Source: Veillonellaceae bacterium SB90 (lineage in GTDB: Bacteria > Bacillota > Negativicutes > Selenomonadales > Selenomonadaceae). Taken from it: a stretch of 64,000 nucleotides of DNA. The DNA is taken from NCBI GenBank assembly GCA_902364065.1, contig CABJCJ010000012.1, forward strand, positions 10,140-74,139. Direction: 5' to 3'. The translations under genes were made by a program, and so were the position numbers. Every line of letters begins with the position of its first letter. Within the stretch, counting starts at the first letter, position 1. The notes beneath the pieces are model-generated. The model saw only the letters and a list, made by a program, of their open reading frames with translations. It made no database searches and was not told the DNA's origin. Below, piece by piece: positions 1-7,016 of this stretch.

Positions 1-904
1 TTTCCTCGTGGCCCTCGGAGGAGTGCATGAGGATGATGGCCGTGTGCTGTACGGCTGCGCCGTTCGTCTGGTTATCGATGTTGTCGATGAAATCCTGAGC
101 GACCGGGTGATTCGGGGCGGCGTCGGCTGAGCTGATATTCCAATCGTGCTCGACGTAGCCATTGGCCTTGAGCGCCGGGGCGTAGGCGGATGTGAAATTG
201 CCGATGACGCCGCCCGGTGCGCGCAGGATGAGCGGGCGCACGCCGAGGATGCCGTAGATGATGTCGTCGGTCTTTTCCATCTCGGCGAGGAAGCCCTGCA
301 CCGAGGGGTAAAGCTTCTCGTATTTGTGGTCGTAGCTGTGATTGCCGATGGCATGGTGCTCGGCGAAGATGCGCTTGAGCACGTCGGGGTGAAGCTCGGC
401 ATGCTGGCCCGTCACATAGAAGGTCGCGGTCACGCCGTTTTCCTTGAGGATGTCGAGGATGGCCGGCGTGTTCTTGTCGTCCGGGCCATCGTCAAAGGTC
501 AGGTAGGCCACGCGTCCCTCACGGTACGGCTTGAGCTCGGGCAGCGTGGTCGGCAGGCCCTGCTGACGCCGCATGGCGAGCGTCTTGTTGTCGTAGATTG
601 GCGTGCGGGGATCCGATTGCTGCAGGTTGGAGAAATTGTCACTGGCCAGCGCACAGGAGAAAGCCGGCTCCTCTTCTGCCGCCCCGGAAGAACTGGAAGA
701 ACTGGAGGAAGCCGCCTGGTCTCCGCCGTTTGACGCGCAGCCGCCAAACAGCAGGAGGCCCATAAGAGCCAGGCCACCGAGCAGGGCACGCAGCCCGCCG
801 GCCGTCTGCCTCAGCGGCAGTTTTTTGCCGCCCTGTCCGGTCCGCTCGTTTCGCGCGCTCTCTTCCGGAAATGATGCTTCTTCTGTCCTGTCCAAATGCT
901 TCAT
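1..904 (-). CDS. Polysaccharide deacetylase lipoprotein (NodB fold), 3' end outside window
   Basis: The protein has a basic N-terminus, a hydrophobic stretch and a Cys near residue 56 preceded by LFGG, so it is probably a lipoprotein. A serine-rich linker follows. The NodB domain starts near residue 130 and shows the TFDDGP motif (the Asp pair that acts as base and metal ligand), the HSYDH metal-binding motif and an RAPGG motif. Family members remove N- or O-acetyl groups from peptidoglycan or exopolysaccharide outside the membrane. The ATG at 904 has an AGGAAGG ribosome site upstream. The C-terminus runs past base 1. Substrate cannot be told from sequence. The gene is last in a leftward group beginning near 4879. 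Confidence 0.85.
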   Translation of the reverse strand, partial: MKHLDRTEEASFPEESARNERTGQGGKKLPLRQTAGGLRALLGGLALMGLLLFGGCASNGGDQAASSSSSSSSGAAEEEPAFSCALASDNFSNLQQSDPRTPIYDNKTLAMRRQQGLPTTLPELKPYREGRVAYLTFDDGPDDKNTPAILDILKENGVTATFYVTGQHAELHPDVLKRIFAEHHAIGNHSYDHKYEKLYPSVQGFLAEMEKTDDIIYGILGVRPLILRAPGGVIGNFTSAYAPALKANGYVEHDWNISSADAAPNHPVAQDFIDNIDNQTNGAAVQHTAIILMHSSEGHEE

Positions 905-971
905 GCTTTTCCTTCCTTTTTCTGTCTTTTCCTGTCGATTCCTATCGTGTGCCGGCTGCACGGCCGCAGCT

Positions 972-1904
972 TCACAGCTCGGCCTTGGCCTCCGCCTCTT
1001 TGCTGCCTGCCGTCTGATTATCGGGAGCCTGTGTGGCAGGCAGGTGCATCGCCCCGTAGACGCGGGCGAGCTCGGCTGCGTACTGCTGATGCATCGCGTC
1101 GAGCTTCTGCACGAGTTCTTCGCGGGCCTGCAAAAGCGCCGACTGTTTCTCATTCTCGGCCCGAGCTCTCAGGAGAGCCAGCTCCTGTTCCTGCTGGGCT
1201 GACTGCGCTGCGAGGCGCTTCTCCATGGCCTGCCGGTCTTCTTCTGCACGCTGCAGCTGCTGTTTCGTCTCATGGTGTGCGGCCTTTTCCTGCTGCAGGG
1301 AGCTTGCGAGCTCCTGCAGCTGCGTCCGCGCGGCCTCCTCTTCTTTGGCGTGCTGCCGGCTGGCCGCGAGTTCCTGCTGCAGGCTCTCGACCCGCGCGGA
1401 GAGGAGCGCCTGCAGCTGTTCCTTATCGGCGAGGACGGCTTCGTGCTCCTGCCGTTCCTGCTGCAAAGCAGTCTGCAGCGCCGTCAGCTTTGCCTGAATT
1501 ACATCATTCGCTTTTTGAAGCTTCTCCTGGGCAGATACGGCTTCCTGCCGGCTCTCTTCGGCCTGCCTGGCCTGCTCGCCGGCTTCCTTTGCCTTTTCCT
1601 GCGCCTGCTCGAGTGCGGCTTCCTGCGCGGCGAGGCGGCGCGCATACTCCTGGCGCACGCGCTCCTCGGTGTTCGCGTTGAGCTGCAGCGCATGCGTGAA
1701 CGATGCCGACAGCTGATTGAGGAGTCCCTGGAATTCCTTGATCTCCGCACCGCGTTCGGGCAGCGTGCCGATGGCCTTCTGCTGCGCATAGAGGTTCGCC
1801 AGCGTCGTGAACGTCCCGTCCCAGGTCAGCTCAAGCTCCTCGCAAATCTTCTGGAGGTTCTGGATGGTTTCCGGCTCCAGCTTGTACGTCTTGACTACGG
1901 TCAT
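972..1904 (-). CDS. Coiled-coil protein with ribbon-helix-helix-like N-terminus
   Basis: The 310-residue protein opens with about 45 residues of strand-helix-helix pattern (TVVKTYKLEPETIQNL and following) that resembles a ribbon-helix-helix DNA-binding module. From about residue 75 to 290 it is an almost uninterrupted Gln/Glu/Ala/Lys-rich coiled coil, with an acidic tail. I see no signal peptide or membrane segment. The layout recalls KfrA-like DNA-binding coiled-coil proteins, but I do not recognise the family and give no function. It lies between nudC and the deacetylase on the same strand, with AAGGGG upstream of the ATG. Confidence 0.75.
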   Translation of the reverse strand: MTVVKTYKLEPETIQNLQKICEELELTWDGTFTTLANLYAQQKAIGTLPERGAEIKEFQGLLNQLSASFTHALQLNANTEERVRQEYARRLAAQEAALEQAQEKAKEAGEQARQAEESRQEAVSAQEKLQKANDVIQAKLTALQTALQQERQEHEAVLADKEQLQALLSARVESLQQELAASRQHAKEEEAARTQLQELASSLQQEKAAHHETKQQLQRAEEDRQAMEKRLAAQSAQQEQELALLRARAENEKQSALLQAREELVQKLDAMHQQYAAELARVYGAMHLPATQAPDNQTAGSKEAEAKAEL

Positions 1905-1926
1905 GATTGCGATTCCCCTTCCGTGC

Positions 1927-2763
1927 TCAGCAGGGCTTGCCCTCCTTGAAGCGCTGCATCATCTCATTCGTCAGGCTCCAGTCGTCCGGCTGCAGGATGA
2001 CCTCCTCGGGGCTGGCCCAGAGGGCGCGGCTGAGTTCCTGCTTGTCCATGTGGATCTCGGGCGAACCGTCGAGGTCGCAGTAGAAGCCGGCGAGGATGTC
2101 GGCCGCACTGCCCCAGGGCTGCGATTTATAGTAGCGGATGTTCTTGACGTGCAGGCCCGTTTCCTCCATGACCTCGCGCTCGACCGTCTCCTCAAGCGTC
2201 TCACCAATCTCGGTGAAGCCGGCGATCAGCGCGAAAAACGGCACGTCGTAGCTGCGCGCGTATTTCGTCACGAGAATCTTGCCGTCATGCAGCACGCCGA
2301 CGATGACAGCCGGATTGATGCGCGGGTAGATGATGTTCCCGCAGTGCGGGCAGCGCAGGGCGCGTTCCTTCGTGTCGAGCTCGGTCGGCTGGCCGCAGGC
2401 CCCGCAGAAGCGGTTGGCACGGTACCAGCCCGAGAGATGCAGGGCCGTGTAGAAGGCGTAGAAGCTCGGCAACTTGGCTTCCTTGCTGCTGCGGATCGAG
2501 CGCACGGGCTCAAAGGCAAAGCCTGCCGGGATGAGCGGCTCTTCGTGGCCAAGCAGCAGGAAGAAGCTCTTCTTGCCGATGGTGAAGAGGTAGACGCAGT
2601 CGTGCGGGTGGCCGAGCTGCGCAAACGTCGGGAAGAGCTTGCCCTCGTCCTGGCGCACGAGCACGTCCTTGCCGCGGAAACAGAACATGACGCTGTCGTC
2701 TTTCGGGACCGCGTCCGGCTTGTACTGGTTATCGAGTTTTTTCGGTGCAATATCCTGGATCAT
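1927..2763 (-). CDS. nudC: NAD+/NADH diphosphatase, NudC-type Nudix hydrolase
   Basis: This 278-residue protein has the NudC layout: an N-terminal domain, a zinc ribbon with Cys at 120, 123, 138 and 141, then a Nudix box at about 182-204 (GFTEIGETLEET followed by REVMEETGL) carrying the metal-binding glutamates. Family members split NAD(H) into NMN(H) and AMP and can remove NAD caps from RNA. The NudC signature after the Nudix box normally reads SQPWPFPxS. Here it is SQPWGSAAD, so the motif is only half conserved. The start at 2763 was chosen for its AAAGGA site; the frame stays open further upstream but overlaps the neighbouring gene. Confidence 0.88.
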   Translation of the reverse strand: MIQDIAPKKLDNQYKPDAVPKDDSVMFCFRGKDVLVRQDEGKLFPTFAQLGHPHDCVYLFTIGKKSFFLLLGHEEPLIPAGFAFEPVRSIRSSKEAKLPSFYAFYTALHLSGWYRANRFCGACGQPTELDTKERALRCPHCGNIIYPRINPAVIVGVLHDGKILVTKYARSYDVPFFALIAGFTEIGETLEETVEREVMEETGLHVKNIRYYKSQPWGSAADILAGFYCDLDGSPEIHMDKQELSRALWASPEEVILQPDDWSLTNEMMQRFKEGKPC

Positions 2764-2791
2764 GAAGAAGTTCCTTTCGTCAATTCCGTTG

Positions 2792-3424
2792 TCATGCCTG
2801 ATAGAACGGGCGCGTTTTTTCCTCCCGCACGGTGGTCGGGCCCGAGTGGCCCGAGAGCAGGATTGTCTCATCCGGCAGCGTGAGGATCTTGTCGCGAATA
2901 TTTTGGAGCAGCGTCGCTTCGTCGCCGCCGTACATGTCCGTGCGGCCATAGCTGCCCTCAAAGATGGAGTCGCCGACAAACGCGACGCCGTCCTTTGCCG
3001 TGTAGTACATGGCGCCGTCGGTCGTATGGCCCGGCACGGGGATGATTTTGAGGTCGCAGGCGGAAGAATCTGCGAGCGAGACGGTGCTGTAATCGGCAAG
3101 ATACGTCACATCCGAGAGGGTAATGGGTGCTTCCGTCTGCACCGAAAGGTTCCAGACGGGATTTTCCGCATAGGCGCGGCCGTTTGCCTGCATGCAGACG
3201 GGGATATTCAAGGCCTTCCGGAGCTCCTCGACGGCGCCGATGTGGTCAAAATGGCCGTGCGTCAGAAGGATGCGCTCGATGATGAAGCCCTTTTCACGGA
3301 TCATCTCGAGCAGCTTGCCCGCCTGCGCGCCCGGGTCGATGAGGAAGCCGTGCTTCGTTTCGTTATCGATGTAGAAGTAGGCATTCGTCGGAATGTACTT
3401 CATGACCGTTGCCTGTAAAATCAT
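2792..3424 (-). CDS. Metallo-beta-lactamase-fold hydrolase, glyoxalase II-like
   Basis: The 210-residue protein carries the metal-binding motif HGHFDH at residues 56-61, a downstream GHT metal ligand (PVPGHT), a GDSIFEG segment and a terminal SGHSGPTT. This is the short hydroxyacylglutathione-hydrolase-like branch. Such proteins hydrolyse thioesters or related substrates in the cytoplasm; the actual substrate is unknown. The ATG at 3424 lies one base past the stop of the upstream HD gene, with GGGGAGG inside that gene's end, so the two are translationally coupled. Confidence 0.85.
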   Translation of the reverse strand: MILQATVMKYIPTNAYFYIDNETKHGFLIDPGAQAGKLLEMIREKGFIIERILLTHGHFDHIGAVEELRKALNIPVCMQANGRAYAENPVWNLSVQTEAPITLSDVTYLADYSTVSLADSSACDLKIIPVPGHTTDGAMYYTAKDGVAFVGDSIFEGSYGRTDMYGGDEATLLQNIRDKILTLPDETILLSGHSGPTTVREEKTRPFYQA

Positions 3425-3425
3425 G

Positions 3426-3983
3426 TCACACCTCCCCTTCTTCCGGCGTCAAGCCGTAGATGACATCAAGCAGCTGTCTGCCGCTTTTCGTGCGGAAGAC
3501 CTTCTCGCGGAAGGCGCGGATACCCTTTTCGGAAAGCTGGTCCTCGTAGGCATTGACGAGGAAGTCGGCTTCGAGCAGGATCTGGTAATCCGGGCCATCG
3601 ACGCCCTGATACGTGTGATGGTGGCCGATGAGGAAGCAGACGCGGTCGATGAACGCAGGCGCAAAGCCGAGCTTTTGCAGGAGCTCGCGTGCCGGGGCCG
3701 GCCCTTCCTTTTCCTGATAGATGCCGGCCGAGCTGCCGTACTTTTCCTCGGCGGCATGGATGCCGATGTCGTGCAGGATGGCGGCAATCTCAAGCAGGCG
3801 CTGCGTATCATCAGGCAGCCCTTCCCGTTTGCCCAGCAGCGAGGCATAGGCGTATACCTTCAGGAAATGCTGGATTCTCCTGGCATCGCCATGGTCAAAG
3901 GCAATCATCGCCGCAAGAACATCCTCGACGGCCGCCCCCTGCGGCTTCTCGTTATCGATTTTATTTGATTCGTGTTCCATCAT
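3426..3983 (-). CDS. HD-domain protein, putative phosphohydrolase
   Basis: The 185-residue cytosolic protein has the HD pair in ILHDIGIH at about residues 69-76 and a second histidine cluster (GHHHTY), the typical metal sites of small HD hydrolases. Members act on nucleotides or other phosphate esters; the substrate here is not predictable. The start is one of two adjacent ATG codons (3983 or 3980). The first sits nine bases after AGGAAG and was chosen. The open frame further upstream to 4037 has no ribosome site and runs into the end of the transaminase gene. Confidence 0.82.
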   Translation of the reverse strand: MMEHESNKIDNEKPQGAAVEDVLAAMIAFDHGDARRIQHFLKVYAYASLLGKREGLPDDTQRLLEIAAILHDIGIHAAEEKYGSSAGIYQEKEGPAPARELLQKLGFAPAFIDRVCFLIGHHHTYQGVDGPDYQILLEADFLVNAYEDQLSEKGIRAFREKVFRTKSGRQLLDVIYGLTPEEGEV

Positions 3984-4033
3984 CTGTGGCCACTTCCTTT
4001 CCTGGCTTCCTGGCGTCCCCTCCCTGGGGGCAG

Positions 4034-4879
4034 TCAATTGTCACTGGTTGCGTGCAAGAATTCCGCTACGAGCGACTGGCGCAGACGCTCATAGAGCTCC
4101 GGGGCACGGCCGCCGACAGCCTGGCCGTCGATATGCGCGACGCGCAGGCAGAAATTGCTCGAGCTCGTCACGAGGACCTCGTCGGCCGTAAAGAGCGCTT
4201 CTTTATAATACGGTGTCTCGCTGACGCCGATGCCGAGTTCCTTGCATTTACGAATGAGATGCGCGCGCGCGATGCCCGGCAGGATCAGCTCGTCGGCCGG
4301 CGCCGTGATGAGCTTGCCGTCCTTGAGAATGTGGCAGTTGCTGTGCGCACACTCGGTAACGCGGCCATCATGGCGGTAGAAAATCGTCTCCTCGCAGCCC
4401 TGCCGCTTCGCATGCTCGGCAGCGAGCACCGACGGAATGAGGTTCAGCGTCTTGATGTTGCAGAAATAGAAGCGCTTGTCCTCCTCCGTGATCACGTCGA
4501 TGGGCTTCTCACCTTCGTTCCAGCTGCTCGGGAACAGCATGACCCAGAGATTGCCGGGACCTGGTGTGAACGCATGGTTGCGCAGGCCCGTGCCGCGCGT
4601 CACCTGGAAGTAGACGAAGAGATCACCCGTATCGAGCTTGTGCACGAGCTTGTCGAGGAGCTGGCGGAGTTCCTCTTTCGTCACGGGCATCACGATGTCC
4701 AGGAGTGCCGCGCTGTTGAAGAAGCGGTCGATGTGCTCATCGAGGGCAAAGACATGGTAATTGCGGCTCGGCGCGGCATCGTAGACGCCATCGCCAAACC
4801 AGTGTGAACGGTCATTCATCGGGATCGACATCGCGTCGAGTTCCCCGATCTTGCCATTGTAATAGCCTAAGGTTTTCAA
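4034..4879 (-). CDS. dat: D-amino-acid transaminase (class IV aminotransferase)
   Basis: The 281-residue protein is a fold-type IV PLP enzyme. The lysine in CNIKTLNLIPSVLA (K143) matches the catalytic lysine context of D-alanine aminotransferase rather than branched-chain aminotransferase. Further marks are the GDGVYD segment, VTRGTGLRNHAF and TSSSNFCLRV near the C-terminus. It would interconvert D-alanine and 2-oxoglutarate with pyruvate and D-glutamate, feeding peptidoglycan synthesis. Translation starts at TTG (4877-4879) after GAGGAGG. An inverted repeat GCATCAG/CTGATGC at 4901-4926 lies in the leader. A branched-chain substrate cannot be fully excluded. Confidence 0.85.
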   Translation of the reverse strand: MKTLGYYNGKIGELDAMSIPMNDRSHWFGDGVYDAAPSRNYHVFALDEHIDRFFNSAALLDIVMPVTKEELRQLLDKLVHKLDTGDLFVYFQVTRGTGLRNHAFTPGPGNLWVMLFPSSWNEGEKPIDVITEEDKRFYFCNIKTLNLIPSVLAAEHAKRQGCEETIFYRHDGRVTECAHSNCHILKDGKLITAPADELILPGIARAHLIRKCKELGIGVSETPYYKEALFTADEVLVTSSSNFCLRVAHIDGQAVGGRAPELYERLRQSLVAEFLHATSDN

Positions 4880-4952
4880 GAGACTCCCTCCTCAATCCCT
4901 GCATCAGCGGGAACCCCTCCTGATGCAAAACTTACTCAACATAATATAAATA

Positions 4953-4986
4953 CGCGCCACAAGGCAATTTTCCTGCCTGCGGCGCG
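4953..4986 (-). terminator. Probable terminator after the D,D-carboxypeptidase gene
   Basis: CGCGCC at 4953-4958 pairs with GGCGCG at 4981-4986, with an inner GGCA/TGCC pairing. On the minus strand it is followed by a T-rich but interrupted stretch. It lies just past the stop of the gene at 5032. Confidence 0.55.
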
Positions 4987-5031
4987 ATTCTTTCTCATCA
5001 TGCGTGCATGATAGGCCCATCCTGCCGAGGC

Positions 5032-5889
5032 TCAGGCGGCCTTTGATGCTGCCGGTGCCTGCTGTTTCTGCTGGAGCTCGGCAAAGCCGTAGTCGAGCAG
5101 GGCAGCCGCCTCGCTGAAGCGCGTGTCGTCGCTGTCGGAATGCATAACGACAACGAGAAGCTCCGTATCGCCGCGCTTTGCCGCCGCCGTCAGGCAGCCG
5201 CGTGCGGCCCGCGTCCAGCCCGTCTTGACGCCCGTGCAGCCGGGGTACGTATCGAGCAGCTCGTTGGTGTTCTCGCAGTAAGCCGTGTGGCCGGCCGGGC
5301 GGATGTAGTAAATGTTTTTCGCCTCAGTGCCGACGATCTTGCGGAAGGCCGGCATCTTCATGCCGTAGCTCGCGATTTTGGCCATGTCGCGCGCTGTCGA
5401 ATAGTGATTGCTGTCCGGCATGCCATTGGCGTTCACGAAATGCGTGTCCGTGGCGCCGAGCGCAGCCGCCTTCTCATTCATGAGCGCGGCAAAGGAGTCG
5501 ATATCGCCGGCAACAGCCTCACCGACGGCCGTGGCCGCGCCGTTGTCGGAAATCATCATCATCTGCTGCAGCATGTCGGCCATGCGCAGTTCATAGCCCG
5601 GATAAAGTCTCGTGCATTCCACATCGGCAGCATTGTCGCTGACTGTGACGATCTGGTCGGGACTCGTGCGCTCGAGCGCGAGGATGCAGGTCATCATCTT
5701 CGTCATGCTGGCCGGATACTCGCGTTTATCAGCGTTCTTCTCGTAGAGCACCTCGCCTGTCTGCTCATTGACGACGATGGCCGCATCGGCCGTGATGTCT
5801 GGCGCTGCAGCCAGTGCGCAGGCCGACCAGATGACGAGTATGGCTGCACTCAGCACGGCGGCAGCCAGCCGTTTTGTTAAATGTCTCAC
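5032..5889 (-). CDS. D-alanyl-D-alanine carboxypeptidase, short DacF/PBP5-like form
   Basis: The protein has an N-terminal signal peptide (hydrophobic to about residue 28, ending near ALAAA) and the three penicillin-binding motifs: SMTK at 61-64, SDN at 114-116 and KTG at 222-224. It would trim the terminal D-Ala from peptidoglycan pentapeptides in the periplasm. At 285 residues it is about 100 shorter than most DacA/DacF proteins. It ends soon after the catalytic domain, so the usual C-terminal beta domain and amphipathic membrane anchor are absent. The start is GTG (5887-5889) with GAAGGA upstream. It is transcribed divergently from lexA. Confidence 0.88.
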   Translation of the reverse strand: MRHLTKRLAAAVLSAAILVIWSACALAAAPDITADAAIVVNEQTGEVLYEKNADKREYPASMTKMMTCILALERTSPDQIVTVSDNAADVECTRLYPGYELRMADMLQQMMMISDNGAATAVGEAVAGDIDSFAALMNEKAAALGATDTHFVNANGMPDSNHYSTARDMAKIASYGMKMPAFRKIVGTEAKNIYYIRPAGHTAYCENTNELLDTYPGCTGVKTGWTRAARGCLTAAAKRGDTELLVVVMHSDSDDTRFSEAAALLDYGFAELQQKQQAPAASKAA

Positions 5890-6067
5890 GTTTTTCCTTC
5901 TGTCAAAAACGTCCGGATGAAATCCTGTTCATTCCGTTGCCTCTACTATGATAGCATAGATGCTACCGGCCTTCAAATCCAAGACAAACCCATAAAAATG
6001 CCATTTTCCTCACCGAAAAATACCACTCATATGGACAATATACTAATAACTTTCGGATATTTATACA

Positions 6068-6107
6068 GTTGAAACGCATTTCAACCGGCTTCTCTTTATG
6101 ATATAAT
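6068..6107 (+). promoter_or_regulatory. lexA promoter with overlapping perfect palindrome
   Basis: A perfect dyad GTTGAAACGCATTTCAAC (7-bp arms, 4-bp spacer) occupies 6068-6085. A TATAAT -10 box is at 6102-6107. The right arm TTCAAC at 6080-6085 sits 16 bases before it, in the -35 position. A dyad overlapping the -35 of lexA is where an autoregulatory operator is expected. The sequence differs from the common Gram-positive SOS box (GAAC-N4-GTTC). The binding protein is inferred, not shown. Confidence 0.6.
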
Positions 6108-6171
6108 AAAAAACATGGGTAATTCAATCAATACTACCATATAAAAAAATTGCAGAAAAGGAGGCTGTCAT

Positions 6172-6783
6172 ATGCGAAAAACCAGGACCTCAAGTGAGCG
6201 TCAAAAAGAGATTTTCCAATTCATCAAAGCATTCTTGCTCGAAAAGGGATACCCGCCGTCCGTGCGGGAAATCGGCAAGGCTGTGGGACTGAAGTCCAGC
6301 TCGACGGTGCATGGATATCTGGCACGCCTTGAGGCCAATGGACTCATCAAGCGTGACCCGACGAAACCGAGAGCCATCGACATCCTCGATGAACGGCCGT
6401 GGGGCAAGAACATCCCGGTGCCGCTCATCAATTCGGAGGCGGCGGACAAGTCCATCCTCTCGGAGCAGAATGTGCAGGAAATCTTTTCGTTCCCGCAGAA
6501 TCTGCTCGGAACGCAGGATAAGCCATTCATGATGCGCATGCCGGATGGCAGCATGAAGGATGCGGGCATCGCCCAGGGCGATCTCGTCATCATCAAGAAA
6601 CAGGAGTTTGCCGACGACGGCGACCTCGTGGCGGCCATCGTGAACAAACAGGCGACGGTGCGTCGTCTCGTGCAGGATGAGGAAAGCATCCATCTGGAGG
6701 CCGCGGGGGAAGAACCTGCCATGACGAAGGGGAAACGCATCACGATCCTGGGCCGTGTCATCGGTCTTTACCGCAGATTCTGA
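6172..6783 (+). CDS. lexA: LexA-family repressor with altered cleavage site and catalytic lysine
   Basis: The 203-residue protein has the LexA winged-helix domain (about 1-70, with KGYPPSVREIGKAVGLKSSSTV) and the S24 peptidase-like C-terminal domain. The nucleophile serine is kept in DGSMKD (S127). The catalytic lysine, normally in the pattern TVKR, reads TVRR here (R164). The scissile Ala-Gly is replaced: PLINSEAADKS puts Ala91-Asp92 where Ala-Gly is expected. LexA represses SOS genes and is normally inactivated by RecA-stimulated self-cleavage; this copy may not cleave in the usual way. The ATG at 6172 follows AAAAGGAGG. The gene stands alone after a palindrome-containing promoter. Confidence 0.85.
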   Translation: MRKTRTSSERQKEIFQFIKAFLLEKGYPPSVREIGKAVGLKSSSTVHGYLARLEANGLIKRDPTKPRAIDILDERPWGKNIPVPLINSEAADKSILSEQNVQEIFSFPQNLLGTQDKPFMMRMPDGSMKDAGIAQGDLVIIKKQEFADDGDLVAAIVNKQATVRRLVQDEESIHLEAAGEEPAMTKGKRITILGRVIGLYRRF

Positions 6784-6801
6784 AGCAAGCACTCATACCT
6801 A

Positions 6802-6881
6802 GGCACAAGGAACCAGAAGGGTTCTGCCGCATCTCGCAGCCCAGCCGGAAGTTGACTCGTTTTTATTGATTCCCTTGTGCC
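6802..6881. repeat. 80-bp element bounded by 9-bp inverted repeats
   Basis: GGCACAAGG at 6802-6810 is the exact inverse of CCTTGTGCC at 6873-6881. Inside lies a small hairpin (GAACC, loop AGAAG, GGTTC) and further GC-rich pairing. It may be a miniature mobile element remnant or a structured RNA 3' of lexA. No target duplication was seen and no second copy was noticed in the window. Confidence 0.4.
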
Positions 6882-6925
6882 ATCAGCAGGCCCTGCCTTA
6901 TCCCTCTTGCAACCCGTCACGACCG

Positions 6926-6966
6926 AAAAAAGGAGAGAAGCACCTTTGCGCGCTTCTCTCCTTTTT
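6926..6966. terminator. Bidirectional terminator between lexA and the converging gene
   Basis: AGGAGAGAAG at 6931-6940 pairs perfectly with CTTCTCTCCT at 6953-6962, with an A-run before and a T-run after. It can end transcription of lexA (+) and of the gene at 7017 (-). Confidence 0.88.
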
Positions 6967-7016
6967 GTGTACACGTTTTATGTGCATGACATGGGCAACA
7001 GGCAAGACCCATGGAT

